Shown: positions 1 through 10,280, numbered from the stretch's first letter. The stretch: DNA of 64,000 nucleotides from Shewanella sp. 1CM18E (GCF_023161665.1 NZ_JALNTW010000002.1:434001-498000), one strand, 5' to 3'. Numbers and translations are program-made. The notes: generated from the letters alone by a model not told the origin.

Positions 1-602
1 TGAGGGATAATACTATTTACCGCTATGCCATGTTCTTCGCCTTCAAGGTGTAGGCTATTAACAAGACCTATCACCGCCATTTTGCTCGCGCTAAAGCTGG
101 TTTCATGCATATCGCCATACACAGAGCTTGCACCGCTCATCACAATGCGACCATAGCCTTGGCGCGTCATATATGGCCAAACAGCTTTGGTCATATAAAA
201 AGTCCCATTCAGATCGACATCTAATTGGTGCTTCCAGCTGACTTCGCTCATCTGTTCAAAAGCACATGGACGATGAACGCCAGCATTGTTTATTAGAATA
301 TCTACCCTACCCCAGCGCTCAATCACGCAATCGACCATACTGCCAATATCTTGTGAACAAGTGACGTCTAAGCTAAATGGCTGACATTCACCGCCGATCG
401 CTTTAATGGCATCACAACAAGATTTCAGCCCAGATCCCGGCGAAAGATCGATCACAGGCTTGCAACTAACATCCTCTGTTTTTGCGACCTCGTTATCAAC
501 GAGTACCACTCTTGCTCCGCGCTCAGCTAAGGCGATAGCATAAGCTCTTCCTAAGCCTGATGCTGCACCGGTAACTATGGCGACTTGTCCCTCAAAACGC
601 AT
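1..602 (-). CDS. SDR-family NAD(P)-dependent oxidoreductase (3' end outside window)
   Basis: A short-chain dehydrogenase/reductase that would oxidise or reduce a hydroxyl/carbonyl group with NAD(P) in the cytoplasm. The protein starts MRFEGQVAIVTGAASGLG, which contains the Rossmann TGxxxGxG cofactor motif, followed by the NNAG motif near residue 88. The catalytic Ser in the MSGASSVYGD stretch is followed by the start of the YxxxK region, which reads F-S-A-S-K here, so the usual Tyr appears to be replaced by Phe; this should be confirmed. The gene runs off the left edge, so only about 200 residues are visible. It is divergent from menA across 331 bp and the substrate cannot be inferred. Confidence 0.85.
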   Translation of the reverse strand, partial: MRFEGQVAIVTGAASGLGRAYAIALAERGARVVLVDNEVAKTEDVSCKPVIDLSPGSGLKSCCDAIKAIGGECQPFSLDVTCSQDIGSMVDCVIERWGRVDILINNAGVHRPCAFEQMSEVSWKHQLDVDLNGTFYMTKAVWPYMTRQGYGRIVMSGASSVYGDMHETSFSASKMAVIGLVNSLHLEGEEHGIAVNSIIP

Positions 603-933
603 AGTGCTTGACCTCTAAACAAACCTTGTTTGATGAATGGTGACGGTGCAAAAAGTGCACAGCCCTATGACTAAGCAAATGGTGAAATTGTGTTAACTAA
701 AAACTTACAGATGCAATATTGCATACACTACTGCCTATCAATGTGCGCTAGGTCAAATTTATTAAACCATAATAATGAAAAATAATTCACGCTAAGCAAA
801 TTGTTAAGCTGGACACTTTTTCAGCAGTAAAATCCACTTTTTAGAAGTTGTTAAATTTGCTATGCTATAGGCAATTCTTTTTATCTTTATGTCATCCCTC
901 TTTGACGTAAACCTCTGTAAGTAAATATAAACC
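603..933. other. Intergenic region between SDR gene and menA
   Basis: A 331-bp AT-rich spacer between divergent genes, so it must hold both promoters. I see no convincing RNA structure, repeat or operator; small open frames antisense to menA are not supported. Confidence 0.4.
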
Positions 934-1818
934 ATGAATCCTTGGATACTTGCCATACGCCCACGCACCTTGCCTGCGGCGATTGGACCACTGCTGGTTG
1001 GTAATGTGCTCGCACTACAACTGGAGCAGTTCAGCATGTTCATTGCTGTGATCTCAATGTTGTGTGCACTGCTATTACAAATCGCAGTAAATTTAGCCAA
1101 TGACTACTTCGACTTTAAAAGCGGTGTAGATACCGAAGAACGCCTTGGTCCTGTGCGCGTAACCCAAAGTGGAATGCTTAGCCCAACGGCTGTGCGTAAT
1201 GCGATGGCTCTATGTTTGGTATTAGCGTTAATCGTCGGCTCATTTTTGATCTACCACGGCGGCATTGTGATTGCCTTTTTAGCGGCAGCGGCAATACTCG
1301 GAGCCTTAGGGTATAGCGGCGGCCCTTACCCGCTTGCCTCCCATGGTTTAGGCGAAGTAGCCGCGTTTGTATTTTTTGGGCTGGTTGCGGTTGTGGGAAG
1401 TTATTTTCTACAAGCAGGAGAAACAGCTACAAGTGCATGGCTACTAGGCTCTGCTATTGGCTTTTTAAATGCGGCTATTATGTTAGTTAATAACACCCGT
1501 GATATGGAAACAGACATTAAAGCTGGTAAAAAGACCTTAGCGGTAAGAATGGGACTCGAGCAATCGCGTATTTTCTACCAAAGCTTCGTGTTTTTGCCAT
1601 TTGCCATCATTATTGCCGGTTTCTTTATGGGTGCATTACCAGGCTTACCAGTGCTGTTAGCTGGCCTTGCATTTATTATGGCAAGAAATCTAAGCCGTGA
1701 TTTTAATGAAGTGAAAGGCGCAGCATTAAACCCATTACTGGGCCGCACTGCAAAATTAACCATGATATTTAGCGCACTATTTAGTGCCGGTTTATTGCTT
1801 AATATCTTTATTGGCTAA
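934..1818 (+). CDS. menA: 1,4-dihydroxy-2-naphthoate polyprenyltransferase MenA
   Basis: Integral inner-membrane UbiA-family prenyltransferase that attaches the polyprenyl tail to 1,4-dihydroxy-2-naphthoate to make demethylmenaquinone. The 294-aa protein begins MNPWILAIRPRTLPAAIGP, the typical MenA N terminus. It carries the two Asp-rich magnesium/prenyl-diphosphate motifs: NLANDYFDFKSGVD near residue 55-68, and NNTRDMETD near residue 188-196. About eight hydrophobic segments follow. The gene is monocistronic and is followed at once by a strong bidirectional terminator. Menaquinone is the main electron carrier for anaerobic respiration, including the DMSO reductase encoded in this window. Confidence 0.95.
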   Translation: MNPWILAIRPRTLPAAIGPLLVGNVLALQLEQFSMFIAVISMLCALLLQIAVNLANDYFDFKSGVDTEERLGPVRVTQSGMLSPTAVRNAMALCLVLALIVGSFLIYHGGIVIAFLAAAAILGALGYSGGPYPLASHGLGEVAAFVFFGLVAVVGSYFLQAGETATSAWLLGSAIGFLNAAIMLVNNTRDMETDIKAGKKTLAVRMGLEQSRIFYQSFVFLPFAIIIAGFFMGALPGLPVLLAGLAFIMARNLSRDFNEVKGAALNPLLGRTAKLTMIFSALFSAGLLLNIFIG

Positions 1819-1840
1819 CCGATGTTACAGAGCTAAAACC

Positions 1841-1872
1841 AAAAAAAGCCTATCAAATGATAGGCTTTTTTG
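1841..1872. terminator. Bidirectional intrinsic terminator, menA/gnd
   Basis: The stem GCCTATCA / TGATAGGC is flanked by a run of A on the left and a run of T on the right, so it can terminate both menA (+) and the convergent gnd (-). Confidence 0.9.
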
Positions 1873-1888
1873 TATCTGCACTTTTCAG

Positions 1889-3427
1889 TTAGACCTTATG
1901 TAAACTGCGATCGCTGCTCCAGTTTAAGTGGTATTTTTCACCTGCTGGCTTATCTGTTAGCTCAAACGTATGAGCGCCAAAATAATCACGCTGGCCTTGC
2001 AATAAACTCGCAGGAAGCACTTCGCTACGATAACTATCATAGTACGCTAGAGCCGAGCTAATACATGGTGCAGGTACGCCGCTCATCACGGCATGGGACA
2101 CAGCAATACGCCAGTCACCTTGTTTGTCAGATAACGCTTTGGCAAAAACATCCGCCATGAGTAGATTTTCTAATCCACTGTCTTGCTGATATGCCTGAGT
2201 TATTGATTGTAAGAAGGTGGCGCGAATAATACAGCCTGCACGCCAAATCTTAGCAATTTCAGCAAAATCTAGCTGCCAGCCTTGCTCTTTTGCTTGCATC
2301 GCCATTAATTGAAAGCCTTGGGCATAACAAGAAACTTTGGCGCAATACAGGGCATTTTCAAGCTGGTCAATAAAAGCCTGCTTATCAAGCTCAGCATTGC
2401 GATTATGAGCAGGGCCCGCTAGCAGCTGGCTAAGTTGTTGTCTTTGAGATTTCTGCGTACTCACTGCCCTTGCATAAACAGCCTCTGCAATCGTCGGCGC
2501 AGGGCAGCCAATCTGCAAGCTGCTGACCGCAGTCCACAATCCAGTGCCTTTTTGGCCCGCTTTATCTAAAATCATCTCAACTAGCGGCGCACCAGTTAAC
2601 GGATCTGCTTGCTTAAGCACATCGGCGCTGATCTCCATCAAGTAACTATTTAGACTACCTTGATTCCACTTTGCAAAAACATCAGCCACTTCGCTGGCGC
2701 TCAAACCTAAACCTTGGCTAAGCAGGTGATAAGCTTCACAGATAAGCTGCATATCTGCATATTCAATACCGTTATGAACCATTTTTACGTAGTGGCCTGA
2801 ACCCGCTGGGCCAATATAAGTGGTACAAGGCTCGCCCTCTGTTACCGGATTACCCGGTTCAAAACGTTCAATAGGTAAACCTGTACTCGCATCTACTTTA
2901 GCGGCGATTGCTTGCCAAATGGGTTCGATTCGATTCCAAGCCGTTAAGCTACCACTTGGCATTAAAGACGGACCAAAACGCGCGCCCACTTCACCACCAG
3001 AAACAGCACAACTAAAAAATTGAAAATCTTCGCTATAACGTTGCTCACGTTCAACGGTATCAGTCCAAAGACTGTTGCCGGTATCAATCACTATGTCGTC
3101 GCGTTCAATACCCGCTTCAATTAACGCCTGACACACACCATCAACAGGCCCACCAGCGGGTACAGAAAGCAGTAAAATTCGTGGTTTTTCTAAACTAGAT
3201 AACACTTCGGAAAGATTGTTACAGCCAACAAGACGCGGCTGACTAAGCTGTTTTCGATATTGTTTCCGCTCGAGTTCTTCTTGTCGAACAGTGTCTTGTA
3301 CCTTGAGCTCATCAAGGTCAAACGCAGCAACCCTATACTGGTTATCCACTATATTTAGTGCAAGGTTTTTACCCATTACACCTAAGCCAATAACACCGAT
3401 ATCATAAAGCTGATTTTGGTTATTCAT
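1889..3427 (-). CDS. gnd: 6-phosphogluconate dehydrogenase, decarboxylating
   Basis: Oxidative pentose-phosphate enzyme converting 6-phosphogluconate and NADP+ to ribulose 5-phosphate, CO2 and NADPH. The 512-aa protein has the N-terminal dinucleotide motif GLGVMG (residues 14-19), the substrate-binding region around KMVHNGIEYADMQ, and the family segment with DKAGQKGTG in the all-alpha C-terminal domain. It is somewhat longer than the roughly 470-aa enterobacterial enzyme. It is convergent with menA and shares its terminator. The ATG start directly precedes the Rossmann strand, as expected. Confidence 0.96.
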   Translation of the reverse strand: MNNQNQLYDIGVIGLGVMGKNLALNIVDNQYRVAAFDLDELKVQDTVRQEELERKQYRKQLSQPRLVGCNNLSEVLSSLEKPRILLLSVPAGGPVDGVCQALIEAGIERDDIVIDTGNSLWTDTVEREQRYSEDFQFFSCAVSGGEVGARFGPSLMPSGSLTAWNRIEPIWQAIAAKVDASTGLPIERFEPGNPVTEGEPCTTYIGPAGSGHYVKMVHNGIEYADMQLICEAYHLLSQGLGLSASEVADVFAKWNQGSLNSYLMEISADVLKQADPLTGAPLVEMILDKAGQKGTGLWTAVSSLQIGCPAPTIAEAVYARAVSTQKSQRQQLSQLLAGPAHNRNAELDKQAFIDQLENALYCAKVSCYAQGFQLMAMQAKEQGWQLDFAEIAKIWRAGCIIRATFLQSITQAYQQDSGLENLLMADVFAKALSDKQGDWRIAVSHAVMSGVPAPCISSALAYYDSYRSEVLPASLLQGQRDYFGAHTFELTDKPAGEKYHLNWSSDRSLHKV

Positions 3428-3618
3428 GTAGATTAATTCCGTAGGTCACAGAGAGTTACCCATCTATTATTTTTTATATACAACAATAACGCCTGTTGAA
3501 TATTGAGATGATAGGTTTAATTTTGTTAGTGATTATACAGACTTTGGTAACTTAATTACCAGATAAAGGCTAATGAGTTAATAAATCGTTGTAATCGATT
3601 TTGCCTAATTGGCAATAA

Positions 3619-3646
3619 AAAAGCTGAAACATCAGTTTCAGCTTTC
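3619..3646 (-). terminator. Intrinsic terminator downstream of the acyl-CoA synthetase gene
   Basis: A perfect stem AAGCTGAAAC / GTTTCAGCTT with an ATCA loop lies at 3621-3644. Read on the minus strand it is followed by a T-rich tract, so it fits termination of the gene ending at 3690. Confidence 0.8.
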
Positions 3647-3689
3647 GTCATAACGGTATAGATAACATCATATTAGTACAAAATAGGCC

Positions 3690-5594
3690 TTAAACATGAG
3701 CGTCAGCGTACCCCATCCGAGTTAAGGTATTGCGCACTATGTCTAAGGTGGCTGGATCTTCAATGGTGGCTGGCATTTTATAACTTTGGTTGTCAGCAAT
3801 ATTACGCATTGTGCCGCGCAAGATCTTACCGCTTCGAGTCTTTGGCAGTTTTTGCACCGCACTAACTAACCTAAATGATGCTACAGGCCCTATTTCTTGG
3901 CGGACCAAGTGCATCAACTGCTGATTGAGCTCATCATCATGTAAAGTTACGCCTTTTTTAAGGACCACCAAACCCAATGGCACTTGGCCTTTTAAAGTGT
4001 CTTTAACCCCAATTACAGCAGCCTCTGCAACTGCTTCATGCTGGCACAATACTTCTTCAAAACGACCTGTCGATAATCTATGCCCCGCAACATTAATGAT
4101 GTCGTCAATCCGACTCATAATATAAAGGTACCCCTCTTCATCCTTATAACCAGCATCGCCAGTTAAGTAGTATCCCGGATACATAGCAAGATAACTATCT
4201 TGATAACGCTGTTCATTTTGCCAAAGCGTAGTTAATGTACCTGGCGGCAATGGCAGTTTTATCACCACGTTTCCAGATTCATTAGCGGCAACTTCTTCGC
4301 CCATCACATCAACCACATCAATTTGATAACCGGGCACAGCTAATGCGGGAGAACCAGGCTTTACCGCAACGGGTGCATAGCCCATTAAGTTAGCCGCAAC
4401 AGGCCAGCCAGTTTCGGTTTGCCACCAATGATCAATCACCGGCTTTTGCAGCTGATCTTCAGCCCAATGCAAAGTATCGGGATCGCAGCGTTCTCCCGCC
4501 AAAAACACGTTCTTCAAACAACCTAAATCTACATCTTTTAAATAGTCACCATTTGGATCATCTCGTTTAATGGCACGAATCGCCGTTGGCGCGGTAAAGA
4601 AACTCTTTATTTTATATTTGGCAATAGTGCGCCAAAATGCCCCAGGATCAGGCGTACCTATCGGTTTGCCTTCATACAAGATACTTGTCGCACCAACGAG
4701 TAACGGCCCATAAACAATATAGGAATGACCAACCACCCAGCCTACATCCGATGCCGCCCAAAACGTATCACCGCAGTCGATGTCATAAATATGTTTCATC
4801 GACCAAGCGAGTGCAACAGCGTGGCCGCCATTATCACGCACCACGCCCTTGGGGCGCCCTGTCGTACCTGAGGTGTATAAAACATAAAGTGGGTCAGTGG
4901 ACTCAAGAGGAATGCAGTCAATATTAGGCGCGCTTGCGACAGCCGTCTGCCAATCAATATCTCTATTGGCTAATAATTCTGCCTCACACTGACTTCGATT
5001 AAGTATGATGCAATGCTCGACCTGATGGCTTGCTTGCGCTAATGCATCATCTAGCAAAGGTTTATAAGCCACTACCCCTGAAGGTTCTATGCCGCATGAC
5101 GCCGAAAGAACGAGCTTCGGCTTAGCATCATCAATACGAGTGGCTAATTCGTTAGCGGCAAAACCACCAAACACCACAGAGTGAATCGCACCAATACGTG
5201 CACAAGCTAGCATGGCAAAAGCCGTTTCAGGCACCATGGGCATATAGATCACCACCCTATCGCCTTTTTTCACCCCAAGTGAGTCCATATACCCTGCGAG
5301 TCGGCTCACCTGTGCTTGCAGTTCGCGGTAGGAGATCCCATATTCACAATCAGTAACCGGGCTAACATACTGCAGTGCGATTTGTTCTCCTCTCCCCTGA
5401 GCCACATGCCTATCAACTGCGTTATAGCAAGTATTCATCTTGCCACCAGCAAACCAGCGATAAAAAGGTGCATTGCTATCATCTAACACTGAATCCCAAG
5501 TTGAGGACCAATCAATCGAATCAGCAGCTTGTGCCCAAAATGTCTCCGGATGGTTAATAGATTTAGCATGTAATTGCAGATGTTTATTATTCAC
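3690..5594 (-). CDS. prpE: Propionate-type AMP-dependent acyl-CoA synthetase (PrpE/ACSS3-like)
   Basis: ATP-dependent ligase that makes a short-chain acyl-AMP and then the acyl-CoA, most likely propionyl-CoA. The 634-aa protein has the adenylate-forming P-loop YTSGTTGRPKG, the GIEPSGVVAYKPLLDDAL stretch that is typical of the PrpE/ACSS3 branch rather than acetyl-CoA synthetase, the WWQTETGWP motif, and the C-terminal PKTRSGKILR lysine region. A GTG start at 5594 is chosen because no ATG precedes the conserved N terminus and a GGGAG sequence lies upstream. It is divergent from liuR, which suggests co-regulation with the branched-chain amino acid genes. Other short or branched acyl substrates remain possible. 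Confidence 0.85.
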   Translation of the reverse strand: MNNKHLQLHAKSINHPETFWAQAADSIDWSSTWDSVLDDSNAPFYRWFAGGKMNTCYNAVDRHVAQGRGEQIALQYVSPVTDCEYGISYRELQAQVSRLAGYMDSLGVKKGDRVVIYMPMVPETAFAMLACARIGAIHSVVFGGFAANELATRIDDAKPKLVLSASCGIEPSGVVAYKPLLDDALAQASHQVEHCIILNRSQCEAELLANRDIDWQTAVASAPNIDCIPLESTDPLYVLYTSGTTGRPKGVVRDNGGHAVALAWSMKHIYDIDCGDTFWAASDVGWVVGHSYIVYGPLLVGATSILYEGKPIGTPDPGAFWRTIAKYKIKSFFTAPTAIRAIKRDDPNGDYLKDVDLGCLKNVFLAGERCDPDTLHWAEDQLQKPVIDHWWQTETGWPVAANLMGYAPVAVKPGSPALAVPGYQIDVVDVMGEEVAANESGNVVIKLPLPPGTLTTLWQNEQRYQDSYLAMYPGYYLTGDAGYKDEEGYLYIMSRIDDIINVAGHRLSTGRFEEVLCQHEAVAEAAVIGVKDTLKGQVPLGLVVLKKGVTLHDDELNQQLMHLVRQEIGPVASFRLVSAVQKLPKTRSGKILRGTMRNIADNQSYKMPATIEDPATLDIVRNTLTRMGYADAHV

Positions 5595-5792
5595 TATATG
5601 GGCTCTCCCTTGCTAAAGCGCGACCATAAAACGCCTATTGCTTAGCCGGCCTGCGTCTATTTTATATTCACTGGCATTATGCTGCTGCGATTAATAAATC
5701 CCCATTAGACCTTAGAATAAGTAAGTGATTATCAAGCTCAATATTAAGAAACCAAACCTTCACAAAACCCTAAGATACTAATTAAAAACAAC

Positions 5793-5804
5793 TTAACCGG
5801 TTAA
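5793..5804. promoter_or_regulatory. Perfect 12-bp palindrome in the prpE-liuR intergenic region
   Basis: TTAACCGGTTAA lies about 200 bp upstream of prpE and 165 bp upstream of liuR. It could be an operator, but no regulator can be assigned from sequence alone. Confidence 0.3.
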
Positions 5805-5906
5805 TCACACATAGAGCTAGGCTTGCTAAGCGCTGTTATCTCCTGTTGTGGAAAGCGCGATTGACATCGATAAACTTGAAAATAATGATGAGGCTAGCGC
5901 ACAAAC

Positions 5907-5922
5907 TTTACCTTTACGTAAA
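5907..5922. promoter_or_regulatory. Candidate LiuR operator upstream of liuR
   Basis: TTTACCTTTACGTAAA is a TTTAC-N6-GTAAA dyad containing the perfect inner palindrome TTTACGTAAA. It sits 45 bp before the chosen liuR ATG. A TTGACA box at 5861-5866, with an AT-rich -10 candidate near 5883-5888, could be the promoter, placing the dyad just downstream. Autoregulation through such a site is known for LiuR-type MerR proteins; the assignment here is inferred. Confidence 0.55.
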
Positions 5923-5967
5923 CTTCATATATCGTGCACTAAATGTAAACAATTATGGTGTTATTTG

Positions 5968-6363
5968 ATGTCTGATAGTCAGCTGCAACAAACGACATAC
6001 TCAATCAGTGATTTATCAAAAGAGTTTGATATCACCACCCGTAGTATTCGTTTTTATGAAGACCAAGGTCTTTTAAAACCTAAGCGTCGTGGTCAAACAC
6101 GGATCTACAGTCTTAAAGATAGAGTCAGACTGAAACTTATCCTTCGTGGTAAGCGTTTAGGCTTTTCACTGGCTGAAACTCGTCGATTATTCGAACTATA
6201 CGATGCCGATAAAAACAGCAGCAGTCAATTGCACACCATGCTTGAGCTAGTAGAAGAAAAGAAAGTCTCACTACAGCAGCAAATGGACGATATCAAAGTG
6301 GTGTTAATGGAGCTCAATTCTGCCGAGCAACAATGCCGCGATGCACTTGCAAACAACACCTAA
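5968..6363 (+). CDS. liuR: MerR-family regulator of leucine/isovalerate catabolism LiuR
   Basis: DNA-binding regulator of branched-chain amino acid degradation. The 131-aa protein starts MSDSQLQQT and has a MerR winged-helix motif (YSISDLSKEFDITTRSIRFYE at about residues 10-31), RRGQTRIY, and a C-terminal coiled coil for dimerisation. I chose the ATG at 5968, not the upstream GTG at 5848: the extra 40 residues lie before the conserved N terminus, and that stretch holds the candidate operator and promoter. It is the first gene of the liu locus, 99 bp before liuA, and divergent from prpE. Confidence 0.9.
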   Translation: MSDSQLQQTTYSISDLSKEFDITTRSIRFYEDQGLLKPKRRGQTRIYSLKDRVRLKLILRGKRLGFSLAETRRLFELYDADKNSSSQLHTMLELVEEKKVSLQQQMDDIKVVLMELNSAEQQCRDALANNT

Positions 6364-6462
6364 TAATAAAGCCTAAATAAAGGCGATTAACCACAGTTAA
6401 ATAAGCATCTCGGCAAAGATCGGTGAGCTTTAAACCAAACAAAATTGACAGGACACAAGCAA

Positions 6463-7632
6463 ATGACCCAACTCTACACATCTCTAAACTTTGGCCTAGG
6501 TGAAGACGTCGATATGCTACGTGATGCGGTGCAAAACTTTGCAGCTAACGAAATCGCACCGATTGCAGAAAAAACCGACCGAGATAACGCCTTTCCTAAC
6601 GAACTTTGGCCTGTGTTAGGTGATATGGGTCTATTGGGCGTTACCGTATCTGAAGAGTATGGCGGCGCAGATATGGGCTACCTTGCCCACGTTGTTGCCA
6701 TGGAAGAGATCTCACGCGCCTCAGCATCTATTGGCCTAAGTTACGGCGCACATTCAAACCTTTGCGTTAACCAAATTAACCGTAACGGTAATAGCGAGCA
6801 AAAAGCCAAATACTTACCAAAACTCATCACTGGAGAACATATTGGTGCACTCGCCATGAGTGAACCAAATGCGGGCTCAGATGTGGTTTCAATGAAGCTA
6901 CATGCTCGCAAAGAGGGTGATAGATACATACTCAACGGCAACAAAATGTGGATCACTAACGGTCCTGATGCCCACACTTATGTGATTTACGCTAAAACTG
7001 ATTTAGATAAAGGCGCTCACGGCATTACTGCTTTTATCGTTGAGCGTGGCTTTAAAGGTTTCACTCAAGCACAAAAGCTCGACAAGCTAGGGATGCGTGG
7101 CTCAAACACCTGTGAACTGGTATTTGAGAACTGTGAAGTACCAGAAGAGAACATTCTTGGTGGCCTGAATAACGGTGCAAAAGTGTTGATGAGCGGCCTA
7201 GATTACGAGCGTGTGGTGTTATCCGGTGGCCCGCTTGGCATTATGACGGCTTGTATGGATATCGTGGTGCCTTACATCCATGAGCGTGAACAGTTTGGTA
7301 AATCAATTGGGCAGTTTCAGCTAGTACAGGGCAAGCTTGCCGACATGTACACTGGCATGAACGCAGCGAAATCTTACATCTATAACGTCGCTAAGTCCTG
7401 CGATCGCGGGGAAACCACCCGTAAAGATGCCGCAGGTGCCATCCTTTATTCTGCAGAGCTTGCCACCAAAATGGCGCTCGATGCCATTCAGCTTCTAGGC
7501 GGTAATGGTTACGTCAATGAATACGCTACTGGCCGTTTACTACGTGATGCCAAGCTCTATGAAATTGGCGCTGGTACTTCTGAAATTCGCCGTATGCTAA
7601 TTGGCCGTGAACTATTTAACGAATCTAAATAG
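6463..7632 (+). CDS. liuA: Isovaleryl-CoA dehydrogenase
   Basis: FAD enzyme that oxidises isovaleryl-CoA to 3-methylcrotonyl-CoA and passes electrons to ETF. The 389-aa acyl-CoA dehydrogenase has the signatures [10 protein letters not shown] (residues 131-140) and [12 protein letters not shown]. The catalytic Glu is at residue 249 in the LDYER segment, the helix-G position characteristic of isovaleryl-CoA dehydrogenases. The ATG at 6463 is preceded by an AGGA ribosome-binding site. First enzyme gene of the leucine branch, followed by liuBCDE in pathway-compatible order. Confidence 0.95.
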   Translation: MTQLYTSLNFGLGEDVDMLRDAVQNFAANEIAPIAEKTDRDNAFPNELWPVLGDMGLLGVTVSEEYGGADMGYLAHVVAMEEISRASASIGLSYGAHSNLCVNQINRNGNSEQKAKYLPKLITGEHIGALAMSEPNAGSDVVSMKLHARKEGDRYILNGNKMWITNGPDAHTYVIYAKTDLDKGAHGITAFIVERGFKGFTQAQKLDKLGMRGSNTCELVFENCEVPEENILGGLNNGAKVLMSGLDYERVVLSGGPLGIMTACMDIVVPYIHEREQFGKSIGQFQLVQGKLADMYTGMNAAKSYIYNVAKSCDRGETTRKDAAGAILYSAELATKMALDAIQLLGGNGYVNEYATGRLLRDAKLYEIGAGTSEIRRMLIGRELFNESK

Positions 7633-7716
7633 CCTAACCTGCTCTGTAAACAAACAAGCATCAAGGCGGCTTGCTCTACGCCGCCTCACTCAAACAGCTT
7701 CAAAAGGATTGAAATT

Positions 7717-9324
7717 GTGACGCAACTAAGCAGCCGTATTAATGCCCGTAGCGATGAATTCAAAGCCAAGTTTGATGACATGGCAAGCGTGGTTCAAGAC
7801 TTAAAACTAAAACTCCATCAAATTGAACAAGGCGGCGGAGAAGTCGCGCGTAACCGTCATCTATCACGTGGCAAGCTTCTGCCAAGGCAACGAGTTGAAA
7901 AGCTATTAGATCCCGGTTCTGCTTTTTTAGAGATCTCGCAGTTTGCCGCTTATGAGCTTTATGACGATGTGGTACCGGCAGCAGGTGTGATTGCAGGTAT
8001 TGGCCGAGTTAGCGGCGTTGAATGCATGATTATTGCCAACGATGCCACCGTAAAAGGCGGCACATACTACCCTGTCACCGTTAAAAAGCACTTACGCGCC
8101 CAAGATATTGCCAGCCGTTGTCACCTTCCTTGTATCTATTTGGTCGATTCTGGCGGCGCTAACCTGCCCCGCCAAGATGAAGTATTCCCAGACAGAGACC
8201 ATTTCGGTCGTATCTTCTATAACCAAGCGCAGATGTCTGCTAAAGGCATTCCACAAATCGCTGTGGTAATGGGACTTTGCACTGCAGGCGGCGCTTATGT
8301 ACCAGCAATGGCAGATGAGTCGATTATCGTTAAAGAGCAAGGCACCATCTTCTTAGCGGGACCGCCGTTAGTAAAAGCCGCAACCGGTGAAGAAGTGACT
8401 GCTGAAGAGCTGGGCGGCGCTGAAGTGCACACCAAAATCTCCGGTGTTGCCGACCATATGGCGCAAAACGATGAACACGCATTAGAGCTTGCCCGCAAAG
8501 CGGTGACTCGCCTTAATCATCAAAAAGAGATCGCAGCTCAGCTTAGCCCAGTTAAACCGCCCAAATTTGATATCAACGAGCTATACGGCATCGTCGGTAC
8601 CGATCTTAAAAAACCATTTGATGTAAAAGAAGTCATTGCGCGTTTAGTGGATGACTCAGATTTTGATGAGTTTAAAGCTAATTACGGCAATACCTTAGTT
8701 TGCGGCTTTGCGCGCATTCATGGCTACCCTGTTGGCATTATCGCTAACAACGGCATCTTGTTCTCTGAGTCGGCGCAAAAAGGCGCCCACTTTATTGAGC
8801 TATGTTGCCAACGCAAAATTCCGCTGTTGTTCCTGCAAAACATTACCGGCTTTATGGTAGGTAAAAAGTATGAACATGAAGGCATAGCAAAACACGGCGC
8901 CAAGATGGTGACCGCTGTATCTTGCGCCAACGTGCCTAAATTTACCGTGATTATTGGCGGCAGTTATGGCGCTGGTAACTATGGTATGTGTGGCCGCGCT
9001 TTTGAGCCAACCATGATGTGGATGTGGCCAAATGCGCGCATATCTGTGATGGGTGGCGAACAAGCAGCTGGCGTTCTGGCGACAGTTAAACGAGACGGCC
9101 TCGCCCGTAAAGGCGTGGAATGGTCGGAGTCTGATGAACAAGATTTCCGTAAACCGATTGTTGAGCAATACGATAAAGAAGGTCATCCGTACCATGCCAG
9201 CGCGCGCTTGTGGGATGACGGCATTATCGACCCAGCGCAAACCCGTGATGTTGTAGGTCTAGCATTGTCTGCGGCGTTAAATGCGCCAATTGAAGACACT
9301 AAGTTTGGTGTGTTCCGTATGTAG
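7717..9324 (+). CDS. liuB: Methylcrotonyl-CoA carboxylase, carboxyltransferase (beta) subunit
   Basis: Transfers carboxyl from carboxybiotin on LiuD to 3-methylcrotonyl-CoA, giving 3-methylglutaconyl-CoA. The 535-aa protein has the two-part crotonase-fold carboxyltransferase domain: an N-terminal part with [21 protein letters not shown] and [16 protein letters not shown], and a C-terminal part with [15 protein letters not shown] and [18 protein letters not shown]. These are signatures of MCC rather than propionyl-CoA carboxylase. It starts with GTG at 7717 behind AAAGGAT. Its partner biotin subunit is encoded two genes downstream. Confidence 0.95.
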   Translation: MTQLSSRINARSDEFKAKFDDMASVVQDLKLKLHQIEQGGGEVARNRHLSRGKLLPRQRVEKLLDPGSAFLEISQFAAYELYDDVVPAAGVIAGIGRVSGVECMIIANDATVKGGTYYPVTVKKHLRAQDIASRCHLPCIYLVDSGGANLPRQDEVFPDRDHFGRIFYNQAQMSAKGIPQIAVVMGLCTAGGAYVPAMADESIIVKEQGTIFLAGPPLVKAATGEEVTAEELGGAEVHTKISGVADHMAQNDEHALELARKAVTRLNHQKEIAAQLSPVKPPKFDINELYGIVGTDLKKPFDVKEVIARLVDDSDFDEFKANYGNTLVCGFARIHGYPVGIIANNGILFSESAQKGAHFIELCCQRKIPLLFLQNITGFMVGKKYEHEGIAKHGAKMVTAVSCANVPKFTVIIGGSYGAGNYGMCGRAFEPTMMWMWPNARISVMGGEQAAGVLATVKRDGLARKGVEWSESDEQDFRKPIVEQYDKEGHPYHASARLWDDGIIDPAQTRDVVGLALSAALNAPIEDTKFGVFRM

Positions 9325-9397
9325 TAGCTAAGCGCTATTTCAAATAGAACACCTACTTAGCTAAAACCATGGTTGATAATAAAATGGGTCGATAATT

Positions 9398-10279
9398 ATG
9401 AATAACCTAGCCACTAGCCAAACAGAACAACTCGCTGAGCAATTGCAATTTGTAAACTGCTCAGTGGACAACGGCGTAGCGCACATGGTGCTTGATCGCA
9501 GCGATAAGCATAACGCCTTTGATGAAGTAATGATAAGCGAGATGATCCAAGTGCTGGAGCATTTTGCGATTAACCCAGAGTGCCAAGTATTAGTGCTTAA
9601 AGCCAATGGTAAAAACTTCAGCGCTGGCGCAGACCTTAACTGGATGCGCAAGCAAGCCAAGATGGATTTTGCACAAAACTTAACTGATGCCAATGAGCTG
9701 GCCAAGCTGATGTCAGTGCTGGATAAGTTCCCAAAACCCACCATTGCCTTAGTCCAAGGCGCTGCTTTTGGCGGTGCACTTGGGCTGATTTGCTGCAGCG
9801 ATATCGCTATTGCTGATGAGCGTGCCAGCTTTTGTCTAAGCGAAGTTAAATTAGGCCTTATTCCAGCGGTAATTAGCCCTTATGTGACCCGTGCTATGGG
9901 TCAACGCGCTGCGCGCCGATACATGATGACAGCCGAGCGTTTTGACGCACAAAAAGCACTCGAGCTACAAATAATCCATGAAATCAATGACGATTTAGAC
10001 GCAGCAGCCGAACCAATAATTAAGGCATTACAAAACAACAGCCCACAAGGCATGGCGTGGGTTAAATCGCTACTTTCCACCTTAGAAGATGGCGTCATCG
10101 ATCAAAACACATTAGATCACACCAGCGAGCGCATTGCCCGCATCCGAGTATCTGATGAAGGCCAAGAAGGCCTGAATGCCTTTTTTGAAAAACGCGCGCC
10201 ACAATGGCCTGCCACCTCTAACTTTAACGCGGCAACAAAAAATAATAACCAAAACGCCAGCGGGCAAGGAGCCAAATAA
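9398..10279 (+). CDS. liuC: Methylglutaconyl-CoA hydratase
   Basis: Enoyl-CoA hydratase-family enzyme that hydrates 3-methylglutaconyl-CoA to HMG-CoA. The 293-aa protein carries the oxyanion-hole segments NFSAGADLNWM and GAAFGGALGLICCSDIAIA, with the catalytic-region sequence FCLSEVKLGLIPAVISPYV. The C terminus is extended by a low-complexity Asn/Gln-rich tail. The TAA stop is followed one base later by the liuD ATG, so translation is tightly coupled. Confidence 0.9.
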   Translation: MNNLATSQTEQLAEQLQFVNCSVDNGVAHMVLDRSDKHNAFDEVMISEMIQVLEHFAINPECQVLVLKANGKNFSAGADLNWMRKQAKMDFAQNLTDANELAKLMSVLDKFPKPTIALVQGAAFGGALGLICCSDIAIADERASFCLSEVKLGLIPAVISPYVTRAMGQRAARRYMMTAERFDAQKALELQIIHEINDDLDAAAEPIIKALQNNSPQGMAWVKSLLSTLEDGVIDQNTLDHTSERIARIRVSDEGQEGLNAFFEKRAPQWPATSNFNAATKNNNQNASGQGAK

Positions 10280-10280
10280 T

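Noticed and set aside
4637..4927. Open frame antisense to prpE
   Set aside because: It lies entirely within a well-supported acyl-CoA synthetase gene, has no ribosome site and no recognisable protein features.
8800..9240. 146-aa open frame antisense to liuB
   Set aside because: Shadow of the conserved carboxyltransferase coding sequence; composition and context do not support a gene.
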